Below are positions 21,912-35,170 of a DNA stretch of 64,000 nt, piece by piece. This DNA comes from Paragordius varius (Eukaryota > Nematomorpha). The stretch's first letter is position 1, and each line of letters begins with the position of its first letter. The stretch is from NCBI GenBank assembly GCA_964247055.1, contig OZ176057.1, forward strand, positions 5,332,001-5,396,000, written 5' to 3'. The translations under genes and the position numbers were made by a program. The notes under the pieces were generated by a model, which had not been told where the DNA came from, did no database searches, and saw only the letters and a list, made by a program, of their open reading frames with translations.

Positions 21912-22290
21912 TTATTTTATTAAACTATTTGTTTTTGAGTTTGATTCAGATTCGATGGAGAAACCAACAGTTATTTGATGTTGGGGCGAGCCAATACATT
22001 TGAGCGGAGTGCAAAATTCATACATACGGAGTTGAAGTGATTTATGAAGTGCCATATATAACACATTGGTAAGACATGTCCTAAGTCCACCATTGTAGGA
22101 CAAGGTTGAGGAATGTGGTGATTTTTTCAACGATCTTATATGATGGCGATTAGTATCTTGGCTAACATTCAAATTTAGGTTAAATATGTTGTTTGCCATG
22201 ATATTATTAGTGTTGTTATAATTAACAGAGTTTGGACGACCAGTTTGATTTTGATTTTCATTTTCTAAGGGTATTTTTAATAAATTTAAA
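21912..22290 (-). CDS. Insert exon between LST8 blades 5 and 6, or separate small gene
   Basis: An open frame running NLLKIPLENENQNQTGRPNS, then NIMANNIFNLN, VSQDTNRHHIRSLKKSPHSS, TLSYNGGLRTCLTNVLYMAL, KSLQLRMYEFCTPLKCIGSP. Its end is Ser-rich (ESESNSKTNS). The copy in unit 2 (47667-48040) stays open and differs by substitutions and in-frame changes in the Ser tail, as expected of coding sequence. LQLRMYEFCTPLKCIGS has the cadence of a WD-repeat D-strand. Position and strand fit an exon of the LST8-like gene; no close LST8 counterpart is known to me. Confidence 0.45.
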
Positions 22291-22880
22291 TTATTTATAT
22301 ATACACCTCTCTATCTGACAAAACAAATAAAAAGTATAAAGATTAATATATTTTGGTGTAAAGAAATTTATAAATTTAAGGATTTTTTTTCCTATAAAAT
22401 ACAATAACAAAATAAAACTATGTTTTCCCAATTTACAATGTCAAATCATATTCGCAACCCAATACAAAAATGTTAGATTTTTAGGGAAATCAACGTTACA
22501 AAAATATCTATATTATAAATAATGATAGTTTTAGTGCTTTGCCTTTATTGAATATTTCAATTTTTACTCTTCTGATGGTAACAAATAGATAAAAATTTAA
22601 TATTAAATTAAATTTAATATGGTTATTCAATTCATCTCTTTTCCATTTGTGAATATTATTTTAAAATGCATTCTTAAAAAATGAAAATGTGGTCAAAAAA
22701 ATAATTTTAACGTATAATTTTAACATAAACATATATTAAAATTCTATTTTTTTCTAATATTAAATATAATGTAAGGAAATTATATAGAAATTAAATATTA
22801 TACAAATTTAACGTAAAAAAATAAAGTATATTATAAAAAAATTATTATCTCAAAATAAAATTTGTCAATTATATAATTTA

Positions 22881-23026
22881 CGCATTTGTTGTTTTTGTAG
22901 CATAATGGCAGTGTGTTTGACAACTTCAAACGTGCATAAATTTTGTTCTTTATCGGAATGCGTATTCATATTATTATTCATAGCCCGGGTTATAATAGTT
23001 TCCATAGGCCAAATTGAACATAAACC
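22881..23026 (-). CDS. LST8: LST8 blade-5 exon, copy B only
   Basis: Begins after CAAG with GLCSIWPMETI, matching the GNCYVW / GTCYVW strand of LST8 blade 5, and continues LCTFEVVKHTAIMLQKQQ to a C|GTAAATT donor. Absent from the unit 2/3 copy, where 48360-48540 joins exon 3 remnants directly to intron sequence. Its survival in copy B alone shows the copies are at different stages of loss. Confidence 0.6.
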
Positions 23027-23149
23027 CTTGTTTTATATTTAGATAGTCATAAGATTAAAAAAATAAATTATACCGATAAAAACGTGAAAACCATAATCTT
23101 TTCACTTTTAATTAGATTCTATAAAAAACTATATATATATATATATATA

Positions 23150-23515
23150 TACCATTTGCACTTCAAGAGTGTCTTTAAACACTTCAAAATTAGGTTATAT
23201 ACCATTTACAGTTCAAATTCACCCTTAAACAAATTAAATTTACCATCAAACAATTCAAATTCACCCTTGAACAATTCAATATCACCCTAAAAATAAATAA
23301 TGATTTTTTCGAACTAATATAACTCATTATTAATATAAAATATATCTTTATGGCATAGTTTATTATTTTTTTGATATTATTTTAATTTATAATTTTATTT
23401 TTCAAAAATATAAAAAAATATAGGTTTGTAATTTTAAAAAACATATTAAGGGAAATTTGGATTGTTCGAATGTGCATTTGAATTGTTTAAGGGTAAATTT
23501 GAATTGCAAATGGTA
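23150..23515. mobile_element. MITE-like element, family M1, unit 2 copy
   Basis: Same element as 32-397, at +23118. Sits between LST8 exon 3 and the blade-5 exon, exactly where a blade-4 exon would be expected. Confidence 0.6.
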
Positions 23516-24355
23516 TATATACCAAAAATTAAAGAAGTTTTAAAAAAGTATAGCTGACTGTTTAATAAATATAAAATATTTAAGTTTTTAAGTGTTGTTT
23601 TTATAATTTCAAGTGTTGATGTGTAATAAAACCTTTGATCTAAAAGCACAAGCGGTCCATCCTCACCCACCCCGTAAAGTAGAGCAGAATTTTCATGTAT
23701 AAAACCGGCTTTAACGAAATTTTTTTCACTGGAATTATTTAGGGTTATGATGGGATTTACATTGTTTTTGATGTTTGTTATATCATAGATTCGTATATAA
23801 TTGTAACCTTAATGGAAATTATTTGAAATGTGGAGAATATTAAAATTTTTTATAATCAAACAAATAAAATATATTTGTATGATTTAATTTATTAAAAGTT
23901 GCAAATAGCCACTTTAAATCCATGTTTAAACAAAATATATTTAAAGCAATTACCTAAAGCAGCCAGATATTTTTCGTCTGCCGAAAAAGAAATATTGTTA
24001 AATTGCTAAATAATTTAGATTATTAATTATATATATATATTTAAAGAAAAATATAAATTTTATGATATTACTGATTCCGGATGCTGTAAGGTGCAAAATG
24101 ATGGATTGGAATCCCCGATTTTTAATAATCTCATTTAATGATCATAGCCAGTCGTAGCAAAAAATTTTACCATTTCAGTATGAGTATAAATATTGCCAAT
24201 TTTTTCCACATATGTCATATGAGATACGATAACCGCTAAGAATACTGCTGAGCAAGATATAACAAAACAACAGCTTAATTTCCTAATTTTCATGGGTTTT
24301 TTTAAAACAAAAAACAGGTAAAATTTTTATTCAGCTTCTTATAATGTTTTATAAA

Positions 24356-24693
24356 AATCAAAGTTTCAAAGGTAATAGGGTTAAGTGTTACTTTTTAGTT
24401 TTAATTGAGGTTGTTCCAAAGGATTCATTAAATTAAAAAAATCCAAAAATTTTCATAATTGTGATTGCGTCCACTTACACAAATAACCAATCTACAATAT
24501 AGTTTATATTTGTATTAAATCAAGAACAAAATTTTATTTTATTTGGTATTTCTTAATAAATCAAAGTTTCAATTTAATAATTGGTAAATGAGGTTCGTAC
24601 AAAGGAATTATTAAATTAAAAAAGGAAAAATTTTCATAATTGTGATTGCGTCGACTTACAAAAATACAATCTACAAGATGTTTTATATTTTTT
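24356..24693. repeat. Two-copy direct repeat, unit 2
   Basis: Counterpart of 1238-1575, unchanged. Confidence 0.55.
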
Positions 24694-24861
24694 GGAGTAT
24701 AAAGTTTAAAAATGATATAAATTTAAATTTTATGTTGTATATATGTTAGTAACACTATAGAAAGGCAATATTTTTACATTTCGTTTAAGATTTACTATAT
24801 TATAATATTTCTTATTTTTAAAGAGTCAGACCGCAGTTTTTTTATTTTTTACGGTCAACAC

Positions 24862-25694
24862 CTAACCCAACCTTATATATCTACACATGTAAAGCATACC
24901 AGTAATGAGATTGAAAGCATCATGAGATAGTAATGTTCTCATATAATAATCAGATTTTTGAGCAGCTACGTTGTTTGCAATACTTGAATTATTTATTAAA
25001 TGGTTATTTCTTTGTTTCGATAAATTCTCCATGCCGTTATCTCCGATATTCGACGGTGTGTTTTCAGTTTTTATACATTTGCAGGCTAATCGAAGCCCTA
25101 AAAGAACTGCAGGATCAAATTGTGTGAAACAAAGCCATTGTCTTAATCTTAATCGCGTGGAAAAAATGTCAGTTAACATTGAATGTCGTACATTATGTGT
25201 TAAATAAGTCAGATTTTTGTTGGGTGGAAAAACTTTGCGAGGGTCAACGCTGATTTTAAAACGTCATTCCTTAAATGACTAGGTATTGATATTTGTTGTG
25301 TTGTTTTAGCTAAGAAAGGTGTATCATCACCAATTATGTACGTAGCTTTTATAAACTTATCGTGTTTTTTAATGCTTTTTTGTGTAAATTCTTTACCAAT
25401 ATCTTCCTGCATCAATTCACATGCGATAGAGGGGATACTTTGCGTGAATCTCAAGGGATAATGGAATGTATTTGTTGATTTAACCGGTTTTTGATTATAA
25501 GTTTCATTTATATCATCCAATATTGGCCGTTTTTCATCGGTTGACAAAAAATCCTCAGTCGACGTGCTACTATAATGCGTGTAATGATCAAAAAATTGAA
25601 TTTTTGCTGTTTCGTAGATCAGCCTGTTGTGGATGATAAGGTGAATACAGGTTATTTGTCCGTGTATCTTGTATTTTACTTGGCAACGTAGCAA
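24862..25694 (-). pseudogene. Gene X main exon(s), unit 2 copy
   Basis: Protein sequence identical to that read from 1744-2576, including the frame change after the A5 run and the terminal TAG. Identical damage in both copies means the lesion predates the duplication, or the block is an assembly duplicate. Confidence 0.5.
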
Positions 25695-26104
25695 ATTATC
25701 CTATAAAAATTATTTAATTTAAATAGTAAAATTATATTTATTTGTGTGATACCACAATTAACATCACACTATTTTATACGTTGTTGCAGTTTAAAACAAT
25801 GATGAGTTAATTTTAACATTATCAAAAATTTAAAGAGTATATGGTTTTCTTTTACCAAAAAAAATATAAGTTTAATTTACATGTGTCCGTATAATTTCTT
25901 TTACAACTGAATATAGACACATAATAACGAAAATTTTATAAAAAAAAGATGGGCCAATTTTTTCACAAAACATATATCTCAAATAAATTTAAAAAAATTA
26001 AACTTGACATAACAGACTTAGTAGCATATTTCTCGCCATTCAAGTGCTTTTTTGTTAAAACAGCCCCATAAGTGTGATGATGTATATCTGAATTATTAAA
26101 ATAG

Positions 26105-26443
26105 CTATCTGTCGGATATTTTTTGTTTGTTGAGAAAATGATTTTCCGTACGACTATGGATTCGTGATTGATTAATAGTTTGAAGTCTTGGATCTAAGGG
26201 CGGTAGTTTATGGTCTAATGATTGTTGCATTTTTTCATTGGGATATCGTTCTTGGAAAAATTGATCAGATTTTTGGCTCTTTTGATTAGATCGTCGCCCC
26301 TGTTTTTGACTGGCTGGCTGATGTGGCTTTATTATATCTTTTAAAAGAAAGAAGAACCTTTTACGAATTATAAATTGGCGTGTGCAGAATGAGAGGAGTG
26401 GTATTGAGAATTTCAGGGTGTACATATAAAGGACAAAACACAA
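26105..26443 (-). CDS. Hypothetical Gln/Lys-rich exon, unit 2 copy
   Basis: Identical protein to the frame at 2987-3325. The spacer 25695-26104 differs from unit 1 by a few indels that cancel in length, so these are not simply the same reads assembled twice. Confidence 0.35.
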   Translation of the reverse strand: MCFVLYMYTLKFSIPLLSFCTRQFIIRKRFFFLLKDIIKPHQPASQKQGRRSNQKSQKSDQFFQERYPNEKMQQSLDHKLPPLDPRLQTINQSRIHSRTENHFLNKQKISDR

Positions 26444-27097
26444 AAACGAAAGTATAGAATGACATAGGAAACGTTACAGAAAATATAATTAACATTCATG
26501 AATACTATTTATCTCTAATAATCATGTATAATTGTGTTTGTTTAGTCTTTTTATATTGTTTTATTTAAACTCTCCATATTCTATAATTTATATATTTCAT
26601 ATGTTAAAAAGTTGTCATAACAATATAAAAATAATTATGACAATAACGCGTACGAAACAGAAAATCCGCTTTAACACAAAAGACACAAAACATTTATCCA
26701 TAAAAATCATTTTCTAAATGAGTTATGAAAAAAATTATCTTAAACTATTTAACTTATGATGAATCTAATTCAATTTAGGATATATATAAAGCTACCAATA
26801 CTTGATAATCAGTAGTAATTTTAAAAAAGGTAAAGAAGGAATACAAAGGAGATTCAGTAAGAATCCGGGAATGGTTTATTGATACAAATAATTTAAAAAA
26901 AACAGAATCAATTTTTTTTATTTCTCAAAAAAATGTAAATTAAGGAGTTTTTTAAATCAAAATAATTTTGTTAAAAGTATAACTAAAATTATAATAAAAG
27001 ACATGCATCTAAATATTTCATATATAACAAATATTTATCTTACCAATAAATTTTGGAATATATATATATATATATAATATAAATGTTGATTACTTAC

Positions 27098-27399
27098 CGT
27101 GTTTTATGTATATTGTTGGGTAGATTCTTTACCAATATCTTTCTGCATCAATTCACATGCAATAGAGGGGATACTTTGCGTTGATCTCAAGGGATAATTG
27201 AATGTATTTGTTGTTTGAACCAGTTTACGGGTTGATTAAAAGTTTCATTGTACATATTATAAGATATTGGCCGTTGATCTGACAAAAAATCTTCAGTCGG
27301 GGTACTATAATGTGTGTAATGATTAAAAAATTCAAATTTTTCTGGTTGTTCGTCAATATAACTTTCTTGGTTACATTGTGCCATGCTGTTCACTTCCAA
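27098..27399 (-). pseudogene. Gene X paralogous fragment, unit 2 copy
   Basis: Same as 3980-4281, with the TAA at 27104-27106 seven bases before the GTAAGT donor. Confidence 0.45.
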
Positions 27400-28426
27400 A
27401 TCAAGGCAAAATACTAAATAAACTTTAGAAAACTACCTAAATTTTGCCCTTGACATAAGATATCCATTTTAAAATAATTAAAACCTCGTCTCAAATATTT
27501 ATCTGACATAAGTGAATATGTGAGTTTCATGTGCAAGCTTTTCACCTGGATAAGTTGATAATTTTTTTAAATTATATTCCGATTGCTAAAAATATAAAAC
27601 AATAATTGCATATAAGTTTTCCATTTAAATATATTTTTATATATTAAAAGGCAAATTCGGGTTTTTTACCATTTATACGATTTTCAAATGTTTTTGCAAT
27701 ATTGCGTCCAATTTTTTGAAATAGTAGGTTATCTTCAACTTGTTATAAGCATTTGCAAAGTCACTTAAATTTAAATATATTGAGCAAAATCTTATAGTTT
27801 AGTGTATATATATTACATTAAAATTTGCTTCCAAATTTTATATCATAGTAAAAGCACATAAATTAAAAAATGCAAGTTGTTATTATATTTTATAAAGATG
27901 GAAAATATAATTTTGTTAGTAAAATTATTGTTTGATACAAAGATTTTATTTTCCGTAATCTATACAATAATTAGTATAAAATTTTGATATGGCAACTTTA
28001 TTTCAATTTAGTAATATGCATGAAAATATTTTAACTGATATATTAATTGATTTAAATATCTGCTATTAAGCTTAAACTTGATCAAATATTTATGGGAAAA
28101 ATTCGCGAGGACCGTAGCCAAATAATTACAGCAAATCAAAAATAGCAATGTTATCAACTGCCAAATATTTAACATTAGGGTGCAATTTTTAAAAGAGCTT
28201 AAACTTTATTAAACAATATTATATCCAATTCTCTTTAACTTATTTAATAAACTTGCAAAATTGCATCACCATATCCTTAAAGACTAATATTTTGTCTCGC
28301 AACTCTCTTATGTCTCTGCTATATTTTTTAAAAATACAAAAATATACTTTTTATATTGGTCTGAAGGCATATATAAATTTTTATAAACATTTTTTAAATT
28401 CTATTGCTTGAATATATTTGAATAAA

Positions 28427-30539
28427 ATGCGTGGGTCTCGGCCTGCTTCGCAGCCCGAGGAAGTCCTGCGGACTTCTTTAAGAAAATGAACCAACTCCAA
28501 TCCCTCACCCTAACCCTAGCCCAAACTCGAAATCCTTAATGTACTTTACCCGCGTTTGAAAAATAAAAATTTTGTTTAATCAAAAACCTTTTATCTATAC
28601 AAAGGATATATTGGGTAAATTCTTTACACATAATAAATTGATAGTTATAATAAATTAATTTACCAATTAATAAATTTAAATTATACGTTAAAATATATCC
28701 ATTCCTAAATTATATTTTATTAAAATTACTCATATTGTTGTCAAAATAAATATACCTTGAAAATTTAGCATTTTGTTACATATGAAAACTGGAAATTAAC
28801 ATTGAACATAACTCATTATAATTTTACACCTTGAATTTTAACTTATAGTATTTAGCTTTTTGACATTTATAATTTATATTTCTCCCTATACATAAATAAT
28901 TTAGTAATATTTATAAACGAATTTCTACTTTTAAACCATAAGTGGTCTGGTTTGGAACAAACATCCTCATTTCAATAAATAAATTTTACCAATAAATCAA
29001 AATAAAAAATTACCCTTATATGTAATATAAACATTTTTAAATTTAAGAACTAATCAAAAAAAGCAGATATTAATATTGAAATAGCAGGTTAAGTATTAAG
29101 CAAAATTCGGTCCTAAAAAATATATAATAATTTATTTCTTACAGCTAGAAAACTGTTTTATCCATAGCTCTTTTTTACTTAAACTAACTCAGATCTCTTG
29201 GTAATAATAAATTAAGACTTTTTCCTAACTACTATTATCAAACACATTTTGCTTAAGTTAAGTTCAAAATTCTTCGTGAGATAAGTCTTATTTAACATAA
29301 ATATACTATTAAATATATATATAGTTTGGTTATGAACTACTAACATTTTTTTATAAATATATATAGGAAACTTATATTTTAATTATTACAAAACCAATAA
29401 TTTTAAAACGAAATGCGTGGGTCTCGGTCTGCTTCGCAGCCCGAGGAAGTCCTGCGGACTTCTTTAAGAAAATGAACCAACTCCAATCCATCACCCTAAC
29501 CCTAGCCCACAAACTCGAAATCCTTAAAGTAGTTTAACCGCGTTCGAAAAATTAAAATTTTCTTTAATCAAAAATTATTTTTGTTTAAAGGATATATTAG
29601 GTAAATTTTATACATATAGTAAATTGATAGTTAAAATAAAAATTAAAATCAGTTACCGAAAAATAATTATAAATTTGACGCTAAAACATATCCTTACCTA
29701 ATTTATATTTAATTTCAAAAATTAACCTTATTGTTTTCAATAAAAACTATGCCATAAAAACTTAGCATTTCACATAAATGCTTTTTAAACTGCAAATTAA
29801 CATTGAAAATAATTTATTATAAGTTTTAACCTTGATTAGATATTATAACTTATAGTATTGCGATAGTTTGTTATACAGAATTCATATTTCTCCCTCAAAA
29901 CAATTTTAATTTACAAATATTTTAAAAATAATATATGCTGCATATTTATAATATAATGTACATAGTTATTAGTAATATTTATAAATGAATTTCAACTTTT
30001 AAACCATAAGTGGTCTGGTTTGGAACAAATCCTTATTTCAAAAAATAAATTTTTTAATTAAGTATCAAAATAAATTAAATATTTTTAAATACGAGAATGA
30101 ATCAAATAAAAAAGATAAAATTAATATTGAATTAGCAGGAAATATTAAGCAATCGGTACTAAAAAATATATAATATAATATTTCTTAGAACTAGATAAAT
30201 GTTTTATATATCCCTCTTTTTTACTGAAACTAACTCAGATCTATAACTTTTAGTCAAATAATTAACTCAAGTCGTACTCCCGAACACATTTTGCTTGGGT
30301 TAAGATTAAAATTCTTCTTAAGACAAGTCTTATTTAACATAAATATACCATTAAATATGTATAGTTTAGTTATAAATTACCAACATTTTTTTCATAAATA
30401 TAGATAAGGTACCTTCAAATTATAATTACAAAACCAATATATTTTAACAGGAAATGCATGGGTCTCGGTCTGCTTCGCGAAAATGAACCAACTCCAATCC
30501 CTCACCCTAACCCTGGCCCACAAACTTGAAAACCCTTAT
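28427..30539 (+). repeat. ~1-kb tandem repeats with three GCEs, unit 2
   Basis: Contains GCE copies at 28427-28539 (full), 29412-29527 (full) and 30454-30539 (hairpin-deleted), plus orientation, matching unit 1 base for base as far as I can see. 27400-28426 and 30540-31287 are AT-rich spacers without features. Confidence 0.75.
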
Positions 30540-31287
30540 ATAATTCTATCTGTGTATATTTAAATAATTGACAACCATATAACCAAAATTTTAGTTCGGT
30601 TTTACAATTTTAGAGTATAATGATGAATGCTTATTGTTGAAAAAGTCTTCCAGATAAAAATATTAATAACCTTGTTTAAAAAACGATAGGAACTAATATT
30701 AATTCATGCTTGTTAATCATAAAACCATTCAATATTATCGCATTTTGCCCAACTCCTTTATTAAAATAGATGGAATTAGTTTAAATTTAGTTTAGGTTTC
30801 ATTAATTAATAATTGATAAATTTTCATAAATAACTGATTATTAAGTTACTTATTTCCATATAGTATAAATGCATTTTTAACTCTTAAAGTATATGTCATA
30901 ATATTTGATTAATTTTAATGATTTATTCATGAAAATAAAAGTCAACGTTTGGAATTAATCTTTTTAACAAGTAGTTAATGATTACTGGAATATACAAGAA
31001 TCGATATTATATTAAATAAAAGTTAAATTAAATCTTAATATTTATAACTTATTTTGAGGAAAATTTAAACGTAGATCGCTTGAAATCTTAATAGACCGAA
31101 ATTGAAATAAACTAATTTCCTTATATATATTAAACCAAATGTTTAATAATCTAGAATTAGTTCTAGAGGTAATAATTTTTTTAAATAATTAATAATTTGT
31201 TTGTTTTAGATATGCTAATAATCAGCCCATATTTGAAACATATTGCCAATTAAATTTAAAGTTTTAAAAATAAAATTGCAGATATAG

Positions 31288-31768
31288 AAATATAATAATA
31301 ATTAGCTACAATTTAATTAGAATTAATTATGTTCTAAATTATTTTTGAGATGTTTAGAATATCAAACTTATTACGTAATAATTTATTAATTACAATAATT
31401 TAAAATATTTTTTAGATTAATAAAATTATTATTTAATACCTAATATATATAAAATTATTTAAGAATTATTTCAGACAATTTAATTAGAAATAATTTTGTA
31501 TTGTAAATTCATTTTGAATCTAAAACTTATTACGTAATAATTTAATAAACTACATATATATAGTTGATTTATTAACAATATAGAATTAATTTTATTAATA
31601 ATATATGTTAAAATTATTTGAGACAATCTAATTAAAATTAATTATTTCCTAAATTATTTTTGATATATTTTTAATCTATAACTCATCATGTAATAAATAT
31701 AATATAATCTAAAATATTTCCTAAATATATATAATTTAATTTATTTAATCCCTAATAAATATATATAT
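31288..31768. repeat. ~170-bp tandem repeats with TTATTACGTAATAA, unit 2
   Basis: Counterpart of 8170-8650. Confidence 0.5.
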
Positions 31769-31945
31769 ATTTTTAAATTATTTAAATTATTTTAACTTAA
31801 ATTTCTTTTTTCACAAATTTATTAATTTATTTACTTGTTACTTTATTTTGTTTATTCCAATATTCCCTTAATCCTAAATACTAAGACATATGTATACTGA
31901 ATGATACACATAAAAATATTTAACATTGTAATATTGCACATAAAA

Positions 31946-32150
31946 GGGGGGGATAAAATAAAATGTATGTGAAACAATGTTGCACAACACATAATAAACA
32001 AAAACAAGAAAAGGGAAATAAAGTGTACGTGCGCGATTTTTCTAGAAGGGGGGAGAAAAGGCATGCAAATGCGAACACATTGTTTAAGATGCACGTGTTC
32101 TTTCTTCCCCCCCCCCCCTACACATATATAAAGACAAAAAATATTTTTAA
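31946..32150 (+). promoter_or_regulatory. TATA-box promoter-like block, unit 2
   Basis: Same motif order as unit 1; TATATAAA at 32125-32132, GAAGGGGGGAGAAAAGGC near 32045. The poly-C run is one base shorter. Confidence 0.5.
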
Positions 32151-32198
32151 TTTTATTTTTTTAAATTCTTTTTTGCAAATTTACATTTGTTGGATAGA

Positions 32199-32358
32199 AT
32201 GTATTCCAGTGCTTTTCCTCTTATGCAATTCAATGTACCAACATGGATGGATTATTTTATCATTAAAGTAAAATTAAATTCTATTTAATTTTAGATTACA
32301 CTCAATATGCAAATCAAACAGGAAATGGTGAAACCGATTATATTTTAAATGATTTCCG
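32199..32358 (+). CDS. Possible small spliced ORF, unit 2 copy
   Basis: First segment 32199-32267, 27-nt intron-like gap (one base differs from unit 1), second segment 32295-32358. Translation is the same as in unit 1. The conserved GTAAGT donor follows at 32493. Confidence 0.25.
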
Positions 32359-32644
32359 GTAAATAAATTTGTTATTAATTATTTAAGATTAATTCAAAGT
32401 TTAAAGAACAATGTACAGTGAAAACATGTTGAGACTGATTGTGTAACCGAAATGGGAAATTGAACTATTGCCATTTAGCCTAATTAATTCTGGTAAGTTT
32501 CGCATGTTTTGTCTATTTCATTTAAAATACTTTGTTAGATGGCATTAAAATATGTTCAGAGTAGAAGAACACTATTATTGATTGCCTTAAAAAGTTAAGA
32601 GATGTTTTTATATTTTCTTGCTTTTGCCCAAAAAATTGGTTATA

Positions 32645-33315
32645 TCTTGGAAATTTTTAACAATGTCTCTAGATTTTATTAATTTACTCTACTTGTAAGA
32701 ATAAATGGCTAATAATTGTTACATATTTCTACGAATTTTTTTAAATTTATTTTTTCGATAAAGGAAGTTAACCTAAAAAGGTTAACACATGTTACCATTT
32801 TTATTGAGGAGTTTTCTCGATTAATTATAATTTTTTTAATTTACTCTACTTGTACAAATAGATGGCTTATAATTTAACATAATTTTGTTTTTCTTTTGGA
32901 AACTTAATTTATTTTTTCGATATAGGAAGTTAACCTAAAAAGGTGAACACATGTTACCATTTTTATTGAGGAGTTTTCTCGATTAATTATAATTTTTTTA
33001 ATTTACTCTACTTGTACAAATAGATGGCTTATAATTTAACATAATTTTGTTTTTCTTTTGGAAACTTAATTTATTTTTTCGATATAGGAAGTTAACCTAA
33101 AAAGGTGAACACATGTTACCATTTATATTGAGTATTTTTTCTGGAAATTTTTAACAATGTCTAGATTTTTTTAATTTACTCTACTTGTAAGAATTAATGG
33201 CAATAATTATTACATATTTTTAGCAATTTTTAATCTTGTAAACTTTCAAATTTTATTATTTTTTGTTAAGGGAAGTTTAACTAAAAAGGTTAACACATGT
33301 TACCATTTATATTGA
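32645..33315. repeat. ~160-bp GTTAACC repeats, four copies
   Basis: One more copy than unit 1. The added copy (near 32830-33110) is almost identical to its neighbour, so expansion is recent. Confidence 0.7.
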
Positions 33316-33539
33316 GGCGTATATTATAGCAGCACTGCAAGTATCCACCTAAAGAAGAACCAAATAAATGTCTATTTATTATTTATATTGAATTGGTGAA
33401 TATTTTTTTATTCTTGGAAATTGTTTCTGTTTTGTTTAATTTTGTTTCAGCGTGTTGAATAATAATTTTCTTTACCTAAGAAAATCAATTTATACTTGTT
33501 AAATATAAAATATTTTAGAAATGAATTTCTTTATTTAAA

Positions 33540-35170
33540 AAATCACCAGAATTAAAAAATTTTGAAAAAAAATGAATAAAAATTATTTGAAATGCTAAAT
33601 CTTATGAAGTTGTTAAAAATGTTCAAAGGTGTTAAAAAATTACTAAAAACAATTCTCGAAAACTCTTGTAAACCCAATTTTTTACTCTAAAATGGCTCTA
33701 AAATTCTTTTAAAAATAAAAGAATGTTAAAAAGTATTAAAACTTCCTAATCTAATATCCCTAATATTTCTTGAAACGAAGTCCTGAACTTTAAAAAGCGG
33801 TAAAATTCCTTAAATTTTTTTAGCGCTAAATTTTTAATTTCTAGAAAAGCAGTAAAATGACTAAAAACCGGTAGGATTATTTAAGAACTTTTTTCAAAGG
33901 CAAAAATTACCTAAAGATTTAAAAAATAGCAAATAATCTTTTAAAAAAACGCTAAAATTCTTACTAAAATCAAAAATGCCAAAATTCTTTAAAAAAGCGT
34001 AAATTTTATTTTTAAATTTACAAACTGCGAAAATTTCCTAAAAAACCGATATTTATCGTTAAAAACCGCTAAAATTCTAAAAAGGCTAAAACTCTTTATT
34101 ATTCGCAAAGGACAAAAATTACTTTTAATTCTAAAGCAGTAAAAATCTTTAGAAATTGCTAATATCTCTAAAAATCATCTGAAGAGGCTAATTTTCCAAA
34201 ACCTATTAGAATCCTTTAAAAAATTATGATTATTTTTTTTAAATCTAATAAACAAGCGATGAAATTTAAAAACAGCTTAAAACTCTAGAAAACGCCGAAT
34301 CTTAAACATTTAAAATTTTTTAAAAATGGCAATTTCATTTTTAAATAATTTTTTAAAAACCATTTAAATTCTTTGAAAAGCGATATTTAATTGTTCATTT
34401 CTATAAAAAAAGTAGAAAATTGCTTTAAATTCGCTAAAATGGCTGAAATTGTTTAACAACCGCTAAAACATTCTAAAAATCGTTAAAATTTTCTAAAACT
34501 CCTTAAAAACCGCTAAAACACTTTAAAACTCGCTAAAAACTCTTTAAGAAGCGCTAGAATTTTTAAAAATTGCTAAAAAAAATTTTAATTAAAAAAACGC
34601 GCTGAAATTCGCTAAAAATTGCTAAATTTTTTAAATCCGCTCAAAATCTCTTAAAACCGCTAAAATTGTTTAAACAAGCATAAATATTCTTTTTAAATCC
34701 AAAAAATGGCTTGAAATTTCCTAAAAACCGCTAAAATTTTCCAAAAACCGCTAAAACTATCTAAAAAGTCTATTTCTTTAAAATTATTCTTAAAACCGCT
34801 AAAATTTTTAGAAAAATTGATAAAACTCCTTTTAAATCAAAAAAATGTGCTTGTATTTTTTAAAACCGCTGAAATTCTCTAAAAATCGCTAAAATTTTTT
34901 AAAAAACGTAAAAATGTTCTTTTAAAATCGCTAAAATTATTAAATAATCGGTAAAATTCTTTAAAAAAGCCTAAATATCCTTTTTAAATCAAAAAATGCG
35001 CTGAAATTCTCTAAAAATTGCTAAAATTTCCTTAAAACCGCTAAATCTTTCTAAAAACCGATAAAATGTTTAAACAAGCGTAAATATTCCTTGTAAATCA
35101 AAAATGCACTGAAAATGCTTAACAATCGCTAAAACTTTCTAAAAACGGCCTAAATTTTTTTAAAACCGCT
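33540..35170. repeat. Type A minisatellite, unit 2 first block
   Basis: Closely matches 10250-11897 with scattered substitutions and short indels. Ends in GGCCTAAATTTTTTTAAAAC before the type B block. Confidence 0.85.

Larger units (their letters stand above)
1..23118. repeat. Macro-repeat unit 1
   Basis: First copy of the macro-unit. Bases 1 to about 9240 recur at 23119-32358 with only a few single-base or short indel changes (for example near 2590, 2735, 2860 and 9000). From 9240 to about 11990 the match to 32358-35230 is still very close but shows more indels. The match breaks inside the 17-bp minisatellite. The right part (16500-22700) matches 42350-48400 and, up to the window edge, 62040-64000, with many more differences. 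Direct orientation and adjacency indicate tandem duplication. An assembly duplication of the nearly identical block cannot be excluded. Confidence 0.85.
18668..24173 (-). pseudogene. LST8: LST8-like WD40 protein, copy B (full span)
   Basis: Exons in order on the minus strand: 24173-24072 (MVKFFATTGYD), 24005-23954 (QFNNISFSADEKYLAALG), 23807 to about 23633 (GYNYIRIYDITN...VGEDGPLVLLDQ), 23026 to about 22881 (GLCSIWPMETI...LCTFEVVKHTA), 21717-ish to 21446 (QYVLNCSFSPDAK), 20871-20762 (YVATCTDKGQTLVWRN), 19327-19154 (GCWKLEHPAVNKWVWCSRF) and 18789-18668 (ACSDGKARLWKL...GHRKAIICMDIL, TAG). Splice phases agree at every junction I could test. This is LST8 blades 1-3 and 5-7: NKWVWCSRF matches RWVWDCAF, and the protein ends right after GH(H/R)K as in the family. 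Blade 4 is missing, exon 1 has a TAA at 24135-24137, and a ~95-residue insert lies between blades 5 and 6. LST8 acts with TOR kinase in nutrient signalling. Confidence 0.75.

Noticed and set aside
22895-22985. tRNA-like stretch GTAGCATAATGGCAGTG
   Set aside because: No consistent cloverleaf; the complementary strand is the LST8 blade-5 exon.
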